DNA from: Terriglobia bacterium
GTDB lineage: Bacteria > Acidobacteriota > Terriglobia > Terriglobales > Acidobacteriaceae
Length of the DNA: 64,000 bases
Direction of reading: 5' to 3'
NCBI GenBank assembly: GCA_032252755.1
Contig: JAVUPY010000017.1
Coordinates: forward strand, 1-64,000
Shown: piece by piece, positions 24,448 to 33,643 of the stretch
Position numbering within the stretch: position 1 is the stretch's first letter
Layout of the letters: each line of letters begins with the position of its first letter
Made by a program: the position numbers and the translations under genes
Notes under the pieces: model-generated
Databases searched by the model: none
Told to the model about the DNA's origin: nothing
Seen by the model: only the letters and a program-made list of their open reading frames with translations

Positions 24448-24772
24448 AGGGTGAGCGCGTCTCCAATCAGGGTCCCTTCGTGACCCAGATCTGCGCGTTT
24501 GTCGCAGACGCGGGCTTCCAAAGGGCTTGCAGACATCAGAAAAGCGAATTTGAGCGCAGTCCGGGCGCGTTTAACCCCTCGTGACACTTAACAAACCGCT
24601 TGCAGGGAGGAACTAAAAGGCGGACCACACCGCGAGTGAGAAGCAGTTCTGCTGCCCGAAGTTGCCCATAAGTGGAATTTTTTGTAATCGGTGTTCGGTT
24701 CTTCGATTCGCTTAAAATCCCCGAGCCTCGGCCTTTGCGCTCAGCGTATATTTCTGTTGCGGAGACTCACCC
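24448..24772. other. Divergent intergenic region between the poly-HAMP kinase and HAD genes
   Basis: 325 bp holding the promoters of both flanking genes. It includes the palindromic element at 24483-24517 and a TATATT (24747-24752) that could be the -10 of the HAD gene. No ORF worth reporting. Confidence 0.45.
24483..24517. repeat. Dispersed palindromic element, copy A
   Basis: Imperfect palindrome with arms CCCAGATCTGCG and CGCAGACGCGGG around a 7-base loop, preceded by AC and followed by CTT. Related copies are at 28816-28850 and 53631-53665. Confidence 0.6.
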
Positions 24773-25468
24773 TTGCTGAAACACAAAATCGTCTTCTTAT
24801 TTGACGTCGATAACACACTGCTCGACAACGACCGCATCCAGGAGAACCTGCGCGACCACATCACCACCAAAGTGGGGGCTGAGTGCCAGCAGCATTACTG
24901 GGAAATCCTCGAACAGCTCCGGTCCGAACTCGGCTATGTGGATTACCTCGGCTCTCTCCAACGCTTTCGCGTCGCGCACCCCCGCGACGAAGGCATTCTT
25001 GAAGTTTCCAAGTACCTCATCGAATATCCATTTGCCAATCGCCTTTACCCGGGCTCCATCGATGCCATCGAGCACGTTCACAAATGGGGGCCCGCGGTCA
25101 TCCTCAGCGATGGCGACGCCGTCTTCCAGCCCTGGAAGGTCCACCGTTCCGGCCTTGCCGAAGCTGTCCACAACAACTTCCTCGTCTACATCCACAAAGA
25201 GCAGATGCTCGACGAGGTCGAACATCATTTCCCAAGCGAGCACTACGTGATGATCGATGACAAGCTCCGCATCCTCGACGCCATGAAGCGACAATGGCGC
25301 GAGCGCGTCACCACGGTTTCCGTCGACCAGGGACACTATGCCCACAATCCCCAGAACCTCGCCCAATACCCGCAAGGGGACCTTCGCATCGAGCGGATCG
25401 GCGAACTCGCGGAACTCTCCCTCGCCGACTTTCACCCCGACCCCGAATCTGCCACCAGGAGCAACTAG
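24773..25468 (+). CDS. HAD-superfamily hydrolase
   Basis: 231-aa haloacid-dehalogenase-fold protein, probably a phosphatase. Motif I is FLFDVDNTLLDND with nucleophile Asp11 and general acid Asp13; motif II is VILSDGD; motif IV is the acidic YVMIDDKLRIL. Start is a TTG at 24773 with GGAG nine bases upstream; the family motif begins directly after it, so no longer form is expected. It is followed by a membrane protease gene on the same strand after 75 bp. Substrate cannot be assigned from sequence. No signal peptide. Confidence 0.85.
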   Translation: MLKHKIVFLFDVDNTLLDNDRIQENLRDHITTKVGAECQQHYWEILEQLRSELGYVDYLGSLQRFRVAHPRDEGILEVSKYLIEYPFANRLYPGSIDAIEHVHKWGPAVILSDGDAVFQPWKVHRSGLAEAVHNNFLVYIHKEQMLDEVEHHFPSEHYVMIDDKLRILDAMKRQWRERVTTVSVDQGHYAHNPQNLAQYPQGDLRIERIGELAELSLADFHPDPESATRSN

Positions 25469-25543
25469 CTTGCTGCGATAAGATTCTGAACACTTCGGTC
25501 AGCTCGAATCAGTGTTTTTCGTTAACAGATTTACCATTGGCCG

Positions 25544-26590
25544 ATGACCCGATTCACGATGGCACGATCGCTGGATCGCTCGATGACACGCCCCTTTCTT
25601 GGCGTCCTCGTATTCGCTTTGCTCCTTGAGGGCTTCTGGGTGGAAGTTCACGCCTTCCGCATTTCCCAAACCCTCGGCGGACACATTGCGCCCGCATTCA
25701 TCTGCTTCGCCCTGCTGCTCGTTCCGCTTTGGTTCTTCGGCTTCGGGCTCGGTGAACCACTGGCAAAGATAAAGCCGGTGGCACTCCGCGTATTGGTCCC
25801 TGCCACTCTCGCGGTCCCTTATCTCATCTTTTCGATCCCCCGCCACGAATTCCACTGGATCTACTTCATCTCACTCGCGCTCATCCCTGTAGCTACTGCC
25901 GCAATCATCGAATTTTCACGCCTGCCGCAAAAACTCACACTGCAGGATGTCGTCGTTCTTCTCGCCCTCGCCCTCATTCTCGAAACCCATGCTGTTGGCG
26001 GCGCATGGCCCTATCCCGGCCTCGGCAGCCTCCCCAAGCTCTATCTCGCCGATGTCGCCCTTTACGTGTACATCGTGAATCGACGCCTTGAGGGTATCGG
26101 CTATTCCTTCGTCCCCACTGACTCAGGCGACCCTTCTCGCGCGCAGTCCAGTGCGAAAGCGTGGCGCGGTTTGATTCCTTTCGCAATCGGTCTCCGTGAA
26201 TGGTGTTTCTTCGCGCCCATCGGGATCGGTCTGGGCCTCGTGCTTCACTTCATCCGCTTCTTCCCGCGCGTGCACAACGCGATCGAAATCATCGGCGCTC
26301 TGCTCGTCACATTTCTCCTCACCGCTATCCCCGAAGAACTCTTTTTCCGCGGTATCCTCCAGAATCTTCTCGAACCTTGGATGGGCCGCACCCGCGCGCT
26401 CTTTACCGCCTCCGTCCTTTTCGGCCTTTCCCATTACCCAAAGGGAGCCATTTTCAACTGGCGCTACGTCATCCTCGCCTTTATCGCCGGAATCTTCTAC
26501 GGACGCGCTTGGCGCTCCCGCCGCCAAATCCTCGCCTCCGCCACCACCCACACCCTCGTCGACACCGTCTGGTCCTTGTGGTTCCGGTAG
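25544..26590 (+). CDS. CPBP-family (CAAX/Abi) intramembrane metalloprotease
   Basis: 348-aa polytopic membrane protein of the CPBP (Rce1/Abi) family. Motif 1 is AIPEELFFRGIL with Glu264, Glu265 and Arg269; motif 2 is FGLSHYPKG with His297; motif 3 is ATTHTLVDTVW with His336. These are the catalytic glutamate and zinc- or water-binding residues of the family. About eight hydrophobic segments precede and surround them. The start may also be Met7 or Met14, since three in-frame ATGs cluster at the 5' end. Bacterial members process membrane peptides or prenylated substrates; the target here is unknown. Neighbours give no clear hint. Confidence 0.85.
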   Translation: MTRFTMARSLDRSMTRPFLGVLVFALLLEGFWVEVHAFRISQTLGGHIAPAFICFALLLVPLWFFGFGLGEPLAKIKPVALRVLVPATLAVPYLIFSIPRHEFHWIYFISLALIPVATAAIIEFSRLPQKLTLQDVVVLLALALILETHAVGGAWPYPGLGSLPKLYLADVALYVYIVNRRLEGIGYSFVPTDSGDPSRAQSSAKAWRGLIPFAIGLREWCFFAPIGIGLGLVLHFIRFFPRVHNAIEIIGALLVTFLLTAIPEELFFRGILQNLLEPWMGRTRALFTASVLFGLSHYPKGAIFNWRYVILAFIAGIFYGRAWRSRRQILASATTHTLVDTVWSLWFR

Positions 26591-26656
26591 CTGCTTTCTG
26601 CTCTTTGCGTCTGTGGTGAATCGACTGCGCGATTGTGTTAGCCTTCTCCCTTTCTT

Positions 26657-28120
26657 ATGCACAGCCCTAACCACCACGTCGATCTCGAGTCCCTTGCCCT
26701 CCAATCCATGCTCGAACACGGCTTCGAGCCCGATTTTCCGCCTGAAGTGCAGCAACAACTTGATTCTTTGAACGCACACCCGCCGCAGATCTCTCCCTCG
26801 ACCGACATCCGCGATCTTCGCAACCAGCCTTGGTCGTCAATCGACAACGACACCTCCAGGGACCTCGACCAGATCGAAGTTGCCGAAGACCTTGGCGACG
26901 GAAAGATCAAGGTAATGATCGGCATCGCCGACGTCGATACTTTCGCGAAGCGCGCTACTCCCATTGATCAGCACGCCGCCCGCGAAACCACCACCGTTTA
27001 CACCGGCGTGCGCATCTTCCCCATGCTTCCTGAGCAGCTTTCCACCGCCGCAAGCTCCCTTCTGCAGGACCAGGACCGTCTCGCGATCGTGACTGAGTAC
27101 GTCGTCGACACGCAGGGCTGCGTCGATTCCGGAAATATTTATCGCGCCATCGTTCGCAATAAGGCGCAACTCGCCTACAGCGCGGTCGGAGCCTGGCTCG
27201 AAGGCCACTCCGGACCGCCCGAACGCATCGCCAACTCACCTGAAATTCAGCAGCAGATCAAGCTGCAGGACCGCGCCGCGCAGGCGCTCAAGAGCGAGCG
27301 TTATCGTCACGGTGCGCTCAATATCGAGAGCACAGAACTCCAACCCGTGTTTCACGGAGACCAGGTTGTTGACGTAGCTCAGCAGGAAAAGAATCGTGCT
27401 TCCGACCTCATTGAAGATTTCATGATCGCCGCCAATGGCGCGGTCGCGCGCTACCTCCTCGACGTCTCCTCAATTCGCCGCATCGTGAGAACACCCCTGC
27501 GCTGGGACCGTATCGTCGAACTCGCCGCCCAGCATGGCGGTCATCTGCCCGCCACCCCTGATTCCAAGGCGCTCAACGATTTTCTCGAAAAGCAAAAAGC
27601 CGCCGATCCCGACCGCTTCCCTGAAGTCTCCCTCATCGTCGTGAAACTCATGGGCCCCGGCGAATACGTCCTCGAGCCTCCAGGCGACACCGGCGAAGGC
27701 CACTTTGGCCTCGCCGTGCAGGATTACACCCACTCCACCGCGCCCAACCGCCGCTTCGCCGATGTCGTTACCCAGCGTCTTATTAAGGCCAAGCTCGCGA
27801 AACGAAACGGCCCCTACTCCGATACCGAACTCAATACCATCGCGCAGAACTGCACGCAAAAGGAAAACGCTGCGCGTAAAGTCGAGCGCGAAATGGGTAA
27901 GCGAATCGCCGCGGTCGCGATGAGCCATCGGGTGGGAGAGACCTTCAATGCCATCGTTACCGGTGCGGGCCCGAAGGGCACCTTCGTGCGAGCCTTCCAA
28001 CCGCACATCGAAGGCATGCTTCAGCACGGCCGCAACGGCTTCGACGTCGGCGACCGCCTGCGCGTCAAACTTGTCCACACCGACCCCGTGCACGGCTACA
28101 TCGACTTCGACCACGCATAA
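26657..28120 (+). CDS. RNB-domain exoribonuclease (RNase II/R family, short form)
   Basis: 487-aa protein made almost wholly of the RNB catalytic domain. The active-site acidic cluster is DNDTSRDLDQIEVAE, with Asp63, Asp65, Asp69 and Asp71 as candidates for Mg binding; ADVDTFAKRATPIDQHA and the C-terminal HSTAPNRRFADVVTQRL follow as in RNase II. The usual N-terminal cold-shock domains are missing and only a short OB-like tail is present (about 430-487), so the protein is shorter than E. coli RNase II (644 aa). Short RNB proteins of this kind are known in cyanobacteria and acidobacteria. It would degrade RNA 3' to 5'. A long inverted repeat lies right after its stop. Confidence 0.87.
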   Translation: MHSPNHHVDLESLALQSMLEHGFEPDFPPEVQQQLDSLNAHPPQISPSTDIRDLRNQPWSSIDNDTSRDLDQIEVAEDLGDGKIKVMIGIADVDTFAKRATPIDQHAARETTTVYTGVRIFPMLPEQLSTAASSLLQDQDRLAIVTEYVVDTQGCVDSGNIYRAIVRNKAQLAYSAVGAWLEGHSGPPERIANSPEIQQQIKLQDRAAQALKSERYRHGALNIESTELQPVFHGDQVVDVAQQEKNRASDLIEDFMIAANGAVARYLLDVSSIRRIVRTPLRWDRIVELAAQHGGHLPATPDSKALNDFLEKQKAADPDRFPEVSLIVVKLMGPGEYVLEPPGDTGEGHFGLAVQDYTHSTAPNRRFADVVTQRLIKAKLAKRNGPYSDTELNTIAQNCTQKENAARKVEREMGKRIAAVAMSHRVGETFNAIVTGAGPKGTFVRAFQPHIEGMLQHGRNGFDVGDRLRVKLVHTDPVHGYIDFDHA

Positions 28121-28122
28121 AT

Positions 28123-28224
28123 GCCTATTCACGACCGAAACACAGGAACACCGAGCACAATAATCGGATCTCACGATCTTAGGTTTTAAGCCCATCTTCC
28201 TCTGTGTCTCTGTGGTGAATAGGC
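28123..28224. repeat. Inverted pair of a CACAGAG-type dispersed repeat
   Basis: Two copies of a GCCTATTCAC...ACACAG word stand head to head. The outer 10 bases (28123-28132 and 28215-28224) are perfectly complementary, and complementarity continues imperfectly for about 27 bases. The pair starts 2 bp after the RNB gene stop and could act as a terminator in both directions. A degenerate single copy (CTTTGCGTCTGTGGTGAATCG) is at about 26604-26625. Confidence 0.7.
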
Positions 28225-28344
28225 TTTCGCTTTCTGTTGGTAAAACTTTCATTGCCTCTCTTTAGTCCATGTCTCCCCGGTCCCTTTTTCACAGCGGTAT
28301 TTGTGCTAACCTCATCTCAAATTTTCACTTGGAGGTCTCGTAGG

Positions 28345-28746
28345 ATGTCTTTCATCCACAGGCGGTATCTTCAGCTTGTGGCCGCTACGTTCCTGTTCGC
28401 GGTCTTCGTTGTTCCGCAACTTGCAGCGCAGAGCCATGTCGTAAGCCAGGCCGACCTGCAGAAAGAAACCGTCTCGGCCACACAAATCCGTCAGCAGAAT
28501 ATCGACAAGCTGACGAACGCCCTTGCCGCACCGAAGGTGCAGAAAGCAATGAAGGCGGCGCAACTTGATCCGGCGCAGGTGAAGACTGCGGTCTCTTCTC
28601 TCTCCAGCGCCGAACTCGCGCAACTCGCCTCGCGCGCGAACAACGCGCAGAACGATTTCGCCGCCGGCAGGATCGACGATCACGACCTTCTGCTCATTCT
28701 CGTCGCGATCGCGGCACTGATCCTGATCATCGTCGCGGTCCACTAG
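28345..28746 (+). CDS. PA2779-like small exported protein
   Basis: 133-aa protein with an N-terminal signal segment (residues 8-28, ending QLAAQ) and a very hydrophobic C-terminal helix (LLLILVAIAALILIIVAVH) preceded by DDHD. The middle part has the pattern of the PA2779 family: ATQIRQQNIDKLTNALAAPKVQKAMKAAQLDPAQV and LSSAELAQLASR. The start at 28345 has a GGAGG at suitable distance; the frame extends upstream to 28237 but with no family match. It is followed after 10 bp by a PA2778-like peptidase, the usual genomic partner. The function of the family is unknown. Confidence 0.8.
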   Translation: MSFIHRRYLQLVAATFLFAVFVVPQLAAQSHVVSQADLQKETVSATQIRQQNIDKLTNALAAPKVQKAMKAAQLDPAQVKTAVSSLSSAELAQLASRANNAQNDFAAGRIDDHDLLLILVAIAALILIIVAVH

Positions 28747-28756
28747 CGCGAAAGTC

Positions 28757-29359
28757 ATGCTCGGACGGGTAGCAAAAGTAATTGCAGTCCCCCTGTGCTT
28801 TTGCACCCTTTCGGTGCCCCATATCTGCGCGCTTTTCGCAGATGTGGGTCTTTCCGCGGCCTTCACGCATTCCGCTGCGGATACCGGAGTCTGGCTCGAC
28901 GTTCCCTTCGTCCAGCAGTCGAAAGATGGGTGCGGCGCCGCGTCCATCGCGATGGTGATGCAGTACTGGATCCGCCAGTCAGGCCGGCAACCGACTAAAG
29001 CTGCCGACGCGGTGCACATATTCGGCCAAATTCATTCGCCGGAAGCGCACGGCATCTACGCTTCAGCGATGGAGCGATACCTGCAGCAACAGGGTTATAG
29101 AACATTCGTCTTTCGCGGCGCGTGGTCCGATCTCGATCAGCACCTGCGAAAAGGTCGTCCGCTGATCGTGGCGCTGAAGCCGGTCGAGAACAGTCAAGCC
29201 TTGCACTATGTCGTCGTCGCAGGCGTGGACACCGGCCGCAATCTGGTAATGTTCAATGATCCCGCCGGACGCAAACTAGAGAAGCTGGATCGAAGGACCT
29301 TCGAAAAAGAGTGGAACGTCACCGGAAACTGGACGCTGCTCGCCGTGCCTCAATCCTGA
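28757..29359 (+). CDS. PA2778-like exported C39-type cysteine peptidase
   Basis: 200-aa papain-fold peptidase of the PA2778/C39-like group. An N-terminal hydrophobic segment (residues 5-30) suggests export or anchoring. The catalytic Cys is Cys59 (QSKDGCGAASIAMVMQYW), His150 (QALHYVVVAGVD) and Asp168 (MFNDPAG) complete the triad. A tetratricopeptide domain often fused to this family is here instead supplied by the next gene, whose start overlaps the end of this one by 49 bp. The region coding the signal segment contains the palindromic element at 28816-28850, which is unusual inside a coding sequence. The target may be the adjacent PA2779-like protein, but this is inference. Confidence 0.82.
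   Translation: MLGRVAKVIAVPLCFCTLSVPHICALFADVGLSAAFTHSAADTGVWLDVPFVQQSKDGCGAASIAMVMQYWIRQSGRQPTKAADAVHIFGQIHSPEAHGIYASAMERYLQQQGYRTFVFRGAWSDLDQHLRKGRPLIVALKPVENSQALHYVVVAGVDTGRNLVMFNDPAGRKLEKLDRRTFEKEWNVTGNWTLLAVPQS
28816..28850. repeat. Dispersed palindromic element, copy B, inside a coding sequence
   Basis: Arms CCCATATCTGCG and CGCAGATGTGGG with a 7-8 base loop. It encodes part of the signal segment of the PA2778-like protein. Confidence 0.6.
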
Positions 29360-31125
29360 GTGCAGCGCTCCTGTACATCTTGTTGCCGTCGTTTGTGCCG
29401 GCCGCCGCGCAGAGTTCGTCATCCCGAGAGGAACGCCCGTCCGGTAACGCAGTCGAAGTACCCCCATCTCGCTCTTCCGATATTCCGATCTTTCGATCTT
29501 CCGATGCCGCCCGGCAGGACCTCGATAATCTCCACCAACTCTTCGCCCAGAAGCGCTGGGCCGAAATCGTCGCCATCGTCCAGCCCTTTTCCAATCGCTC
29601 TGCCGACACCGACTACATCTACGGCACCGCACTCGCCAAGCTCAACCGATGGCCCGAAGCTCGCGAATGCTTCCTCGCGGGCCGTAAGCTCGCCCCACGT
29701 GATTCGCGCTTCCCGGAAGAGCTCGCCGGTGTCGCCTTCAAACAAAAGAACCGTTCCGAAGCGAGGCACTGGCTTTTCGTCGCCTTACATCTCAATCCGA
29801 AAGACGACTACGCCAATGATTTCCTCGGCACACTCTATTTTCTCGACGGCAATCTAGAAGCCGCGTTGAAGTACTGGAACCGCGTCCAAAAGCCAGTGCT
29901 GCAAAATGTCCGCACCGGACCTGAACTTCGAACAGACCTCGTGCTCATCGATCGCGCCCTCGCATTCGCTCCTGCAAGCATGATGACGCGCCCCCAATAT
30001 CTCGCCTCAACCGCGCGCCTCGGCGGCCTCGGAATCTTTCCTCAGTTCAACATCCAACTCGAGGCCCGCAACGACGGCAAATTCGACGCTGCGCTGAACG
30101 CCAGCGAACTCAACGGCTTTGGCAGTAACATGTGGTCCGCTCTCCTGTCGACATTTCGCGGAGTCCCCTTCGAAACTATCACTCCCGAGTATTCGAATGT
30201 CCGCGGCGAAGCCATCAACATCCACTCTCTCTTCCGCTGGGATAAGAACAAACGCCGCATCAGCGCCGAAATTTCCGCTCCGCTGCGACGCGACCCACGC
30301 TGGCTTTGGCGACTCTCGACCGGCCTCCGAAACGAGAACTGGTCGCTCGAAAATTTCTCCGTTCTGCCAATCGACTCTCTTGGCGATCTCAACATGCGCC
30401 GCGAATCCGCGCTCGCCGGGATCGCTTCGTATCGCAGCGGAAAGTGGAACTGGTCCACCGGCGGCGAGTTCTCCCACCGCAATTTCCGCAACCTTGCTGT
30501 CGATTCAACTCTGCCACAATCTCTTTTCGTGAACGGTAACCAGCTCAAGCACTTCGCTCGCATCAACTACGGCCTGCTTCGCCTGCCCGAACATCGTTTC
30601 TTCATCACTACGTCGGCATCGACCGAGGAAGGGCGGTTCTGGAGCACACAAGACTCCACTTTTGCGAAGCTCCAATTCTCGTCCTCGCAGCACTGGTTCC
30701 CCCGTGCGACCAGCGACGATTACGAGATGCAGAGCAAGGTCAGCTATGGCCGCACATTTGGCGACGTACCGTTTGACGAATTATTCATGCTAGGAATCGA
30801 GCGCGACAATAACCTCATGCTCCGCGCACACGTCGGAACAAAAGACGGCCTTAAAGGCAGCGCGCCTCTCGGCAGGAACTATTTTCTGTCCAATTGGGAA
30901 ATCGATAAGCAGATTTACAACGCCGGTCTTTTCCGCCTCACGCTCGGCCCATTCCTCGACACCGGCAAGATCACAGACCCGAACCCAGCGCTGGGTTCGC
31001 GCAAGTGGCTCTACGACACCGGCGCCCAACTCAAACTCCGCGTCCTTGATGTCGGGTTCGCCGTCGTTTACGGCAAGGATCTCCGCTCCGGCAATAACAC
31101 CTTGTACGTATACCTCGTCCGCTAG
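29311..31125 (+). CDS. Exported TPR protein with C-terminal outer-membrane beta-barrel-like region
   Basis: 604-aa protein. A signal peptide (SILSAALLYILLPSFVPAAAQ) is followed by a low-complexity stretch made from ATCGGAA-type words, TPR-like helices at about 70-180 (AEIVAIVQPF, YGTALAKLNRWPEARECF, LFVALHLNPKDDYANDFLG), and then ~400 residues of alternating polar/hydrophobic strands rich in Trp, Phe, Arg and Asn. The last ~150 residues, with FLDTGKI and the final strand TLYVYLVR, recall Omp85/TPS-type barrels; the family is uncertain. The start is a GTG at 29311 overlapping the peptidase gene by 49 bp, so the three genes are surely linked. Function unknown; the context suggests processing or presentation of a surface protein. 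Confidence 0.72.
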   Translation: MERHRKLDAARRASILSAALLYILLPSFVPAAAQSSSSREERPSGNAVEVPPSRSSDIPIFRSSDAARQDLDNLHQLFAQKRWAEIVAIVQPFSNRSADTDYIYGTALAKLNRWPEARECFLAGRKLAPRDSRFPEELAGVAFKQKNRSEARHWLFVALHLNPKDDYANDFLGTLYFLDGNLEAALKYWNRVQKPVLQNVRTGPELRTDLVLIDRALAFAPASMMTRPQYLASTARLGGLGIFPQFNIQLEARNDGKFDAALNASELNGFGSNMWSALLSTFRGVPFETITPEYSNVRGEAINIHSLFRWDKNKRRISAEISAPLRRDPRWLWRLSTGLRNENWSLENFSVLPIDSLGDLNMRRESALAGIASYRSGKWNWSTGGEFSHRNFRNLAVDSTLPQSLFVNGNQLKHFARINYGLLRLPEHRFFITTSASTEEGRFWSTQDSTFAKLQFSSSQHWFPRATSDDYEMQSKVSYGRTFGDVPFDELFMLGIERDNNLMLRAHVGTKDGLKGSAPLGRNYFLSNWEIDKQIYNAGLFRLTLGPFLDTGKITDPNPALGSRKWLYDTGAQLKLRVLDVGFAVVYGKDLRSGNNTLYVYLVR

Positions 31126-31184
31126 TGAACTGCGCGCTGGCCCCTCGCATCGCGCATCCGGTGCGAGATAGTGGCGCAGCTCGT

Positions 31185-32696
31185 TCAGATGTCCGCTCTC
31201 GCCCACCCTCTCACTCGTTCGACCGCATTCACCCAGCGCAGATATCGCGCTTCGCGGTCGCGTGGTTGCATCTTCGGCTCAAACTCCCGATCCAGGCTCC
31301 ACTGCTCCGTCAACTCGTCCCGCGACTTCCAGAATCCTGTCGCAAGCCCCGCCAGGTAAGCTGCCCCGAGCGCCGTCGTTTCCGTTACCTTCGGCCGCCG
31401 GACTCTCACGTCCATGATGTCCGCCTGGAATTGCATCAGTGAGTTATTCCGGCTGGCACCACCATCGACCCGCAATTCCGCCAGTCCGACTCCCGCATCG
31501 CGCTGCATCGCCTGCAAGACGTCGCGCGTCTGCAACGCAATCGCCTCAATCGCCGCCCTCGCTACATGCGCAACCGTCGACTCCCTCGTCAGCCCAATGA
31601 TCATTCCTCGGGCATCGGGGTCCCAATAAGGCGCTCCGAGCCCAACGAACGCTGGCACAAAATAGACGCCATTCGAGTCTTCCACCGAGTTGCTCAGCGC
31701 CTCAATGTCTGCCGACTGTGCGATCGCCTTCAGCCCATCGCGCATCCACTGCACCACCGCGCCGGCGATAAACACCGCGCCCTCAACGCAATACGTCAGC
31801 TCGTCGCCAATCTTCCACCCGACCGTCGTCAGCAATCCGCCCTGCTGTTGAGGCGCACGCGACCCGGTATTGAGCAGCACGAAGCATCCTGTCCCGTACG
31901 TCGCCTTCGCCATTCCCGGCTCGAAACAGAGTTGACCAAACAGCGCCGCCTGCTGATCCCCCGCAATTCCTGCAATTGGAATCACACTTCCTAGCAGCGA
32001 CGGCTCGGTCTCGCCGCAAACCTCGCTCGACGCCACAATCTCCGGCAGCATCACCCGCGGAATCTCCAATAGCCGCAGCAGCTCTTCATCCCATTCGCAC
32101 GAATGAATGTTGAACAGCATCGTCCGGCTCGCATTGCTTACGTCAGTCGCGTGCCGCTTCCCTCCCGTCAGCCGCCACAGAAGAAAGGAATCCACGGTCC
32201 CGAACAGCGCCTCTCCATCTTCCGCACGCTCGCGCAATCCGGGAACCGTATCCAGAAGATGCTTCAGCTTCGTCGCAGAGAAATATGGATCGATCACCAG
32301 CCCTGTCTTCGCGCGTATCAGCTCGTCGTTCCCACCGTGGTGCAGGTCCTCGCAGATCGGCGCGGTCACCCGGCTCTGCCACACGATGGCGTTCGCCACT
32401 GGCTTCCCGGTCTTCCGATCCCACACAATGGTCGTTTCGCGCTGATTGGCAATCCCGATTGCGGCGATCTCTTCCGCAGAGATTCCTGAGCTGCGCAGCA
32501 CTTCGCGTGCGACCTCCAGCTGCGAATTCCAGATCGCCTCGGGGTCATGCTCTACCTGTCCCGGCGCAGGATATATCTGCTCGAACTCCTTCTGGGCAAC
32601 CGCCATTGGCGTTCCGGTGCGGTCAAAAAGAATGGCCCGGCTCGACGTGGTTCCCTGGTCCAGCGCTAGCACATATTTCTTCTTTTGTGTGCTCAT
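31185..32696 (-). CDS. glpK: Glycerol kinase
   Basis: ATP:glycerol 3-phosphotransferase of 503 aa, normal size. Typical segments are [21 protein letters not shown] at the start, [45 protein letters not shown] and [11 protein letters not shown]. It commits glycerol to lipid synthesis or glycolysis. It stands alone: no glpF, glpD or regulator adjoins it, unlike many bacteria. It is convergent with the TPR/barrel gene, 59 bp apart. A GGGGAG ribosome-binding site and a promoter-like pair lie upstream. Confidence 0.97.
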   Translation of the reverse strand: MSTQKKKYVLALDQGTTSSRAILFDRTGTPMAVAQKEFEQIYPAPGQVEHDPEAIWNSQLEVAREVLRSSGISAEEIAAIGIANQRETTIVWDRKTGKPVANAIVWQSRVTAPICEDLHHGGNDELIRAKTGLVIDPYFSATKLKHLLDTVPGLRERAEDGEALFGTVDSFLLWRLTGGKRHATDVSNASRTMLFNIHSCEWDEELLRLLEIPRVMLPEIVASSEVCGETEPSLLGSVIPIAGIAGDQQAALFGQLCFEPGMAKATYGTGCFVLLNTGSRAPQQQGGLLTTVGWKIGDELTYCVEGAVFIAGAVVQWMRDGLKAIAQSADIEALSNSVEDSNGVYFVPAFVGLGAPYWDPDARGMIIGLTRESTVAHVARAAIEAIALQTRDVLQAMQRDAGVGLAELRVDGGASRNNSLMQFQADIMDVRVRRPKVTETTALGAAYLAGLATGFWKSRDELTEQWSLDREFEPKMQPRDREARYLRWVNAVERVRGWARADI

Positions 32697-32755
32697 GAGG
32701 TGAAAGTGCTCCCCATCAGGAGGCCGGTAATGGTGCTTCCCGAAAGTAATAACTG

Positions 32756-32783
32756 ATTATGTTCACCTGTACCCACAGCTCAA
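32756..32783 (-). promoter_or_regulatory. Candidate glpK promoter
   Basis: On the minus strand TTGAGC (32778-32783) and CATAAT (32756-32761) are separated by 16 bp, about 60 bases before the glpK start. Four of six and five of six matches to the sigma-70 consensus. Confidence 0.4.
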
Positions 32784-32807
32784 GCAATTTACGCTACGAT
32801 CATCGAC

Positions 32808-32900
32808 ATGGAGATGGCTAATACTTTTGTGGGCATTTTACTGGTAGCTGCGGCGGTGGGGTTCTCTTTCTTAATACGACGACATTTCCTCAACGGCTGA
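32808..32900 (+). CDS. Possible 30-residue single-span membrane peptide
   Basis: A short ORF, MEMANTFVGILLVAAAVGF followed by SFLIRRHFLNG, forms one hydrophobic helix with a positively charged C-terminal end, as in small membrane proteins. No good ribosome-binding site is present and the ORF is short, so it could be chance. Divergent from glpK. Confidence 0.3.
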   Translation: MEMANTFVGILLVAAAVGFSFLIRRHFLNG

Positions 32901-33178
32901 GACCCTGTTGGATTCGCAACATGTCCAGGCCCTGGGATCTCATCGCCTCTTCTCGGCGATACCAGCAGACACCGCAAACTTAGATCCCGCGAAAATCGCC
33001 CATTACCGCCCAGTAAGTCCAGCACTAACGCGGGCTAACGCTCTTCCCCCTTGATGGGCTTGTCTCCTCAAATTATTGAGTTGCCGCTGTTTCTGGACTC
33101 TGGTTCAGCTGAGCGGTAACGTTTTTCTGCGGGTTTGCATTTATTCTAAGTGAATTGATAGGAAAGGGACTGCCTCTC
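32901..33178. other. Intergenic region before the OsmC gene
   Basis: Nothing clear. The AGGAAAGGGA just before 33179 serves as ribosome-binding site of the OsmC gene; a promoter is expected within 33060-33150 but no strong pair is seen. Confidence 0.4.
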
Positions 33179-33613
33179 ATGGTTTCTTGCAATCTTACTC
33201 TTACTCAGCCGACAGGTTCCGGGCGCCAGTTCGTCGCCACCAGCGGCACTGGACACCACTTAATTATCGATGACGCGGCGGGCGCGACCGGCGCCAAGCC
33301 AATCGAACTCGTCGCCATTGCTCTGGCTGGCTGTACGGCATTTGACGTGATCAACATACTCCGCAAAAAACGTCAGACGGTGACCGGGTACCAGGTCTCC
33401 TGTGAGGCTGACCAGGCCGCTGATCCGCCTCAGGTGTTCACCGATGTCCGGATCCATCATGTGATTACGGGAGAGGTCACTCCATCCGCAATTGAGGATG
33501 CAATTCGCCTCTCCGAGGAGAAGTATTGTTCAGTGGGTGCGATGATCGGCAAGAGCGCGAAGATCCATACGACTTACGAGATCCTCGATTCGTCGCTGGT
33601 CGGAGCAAAATAA
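33179..33613 (+). CDS. OsmC/Ohr-family thiol peroxidase-like protein
   Basis: 144-aa OsmC-fold protein. The two redox cysteines are Cys52 (LAGCTAFDVINIL) and Cys117 (EEKYCSVGAMI), at the usual places. The Glu and Arg that assist organic-peroxide reduction in true Ohr are not obvious, so it fits the broader OsmC/YhfA group. A start at 33179 with AGGAAAGGG upstream is preferred over a TTG at 33155. It is convergent with the ArsR gene, 30 bp apart. Role: probably detoxification of peroxides or reactive sulfur, inferred from family and neighbourhood only. Confidence 0.88.
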   Translation: MVSCNLTLTQPTGSGRQFVATSGTGHHLIIDDAAGATGAKPIELVAIALAGCTAFDVINILRKKRQTVTGYQVSCEADQAADPPQVFTDVRIHHVITGEVTPSAIEDAIRLSEEKYCSVGAMIGKSAKIHTTYEILDSSLVGAK

Positions 33614-33643
33614 CCAGAGGTCCGCAATTCTTGCAGGAAATGC

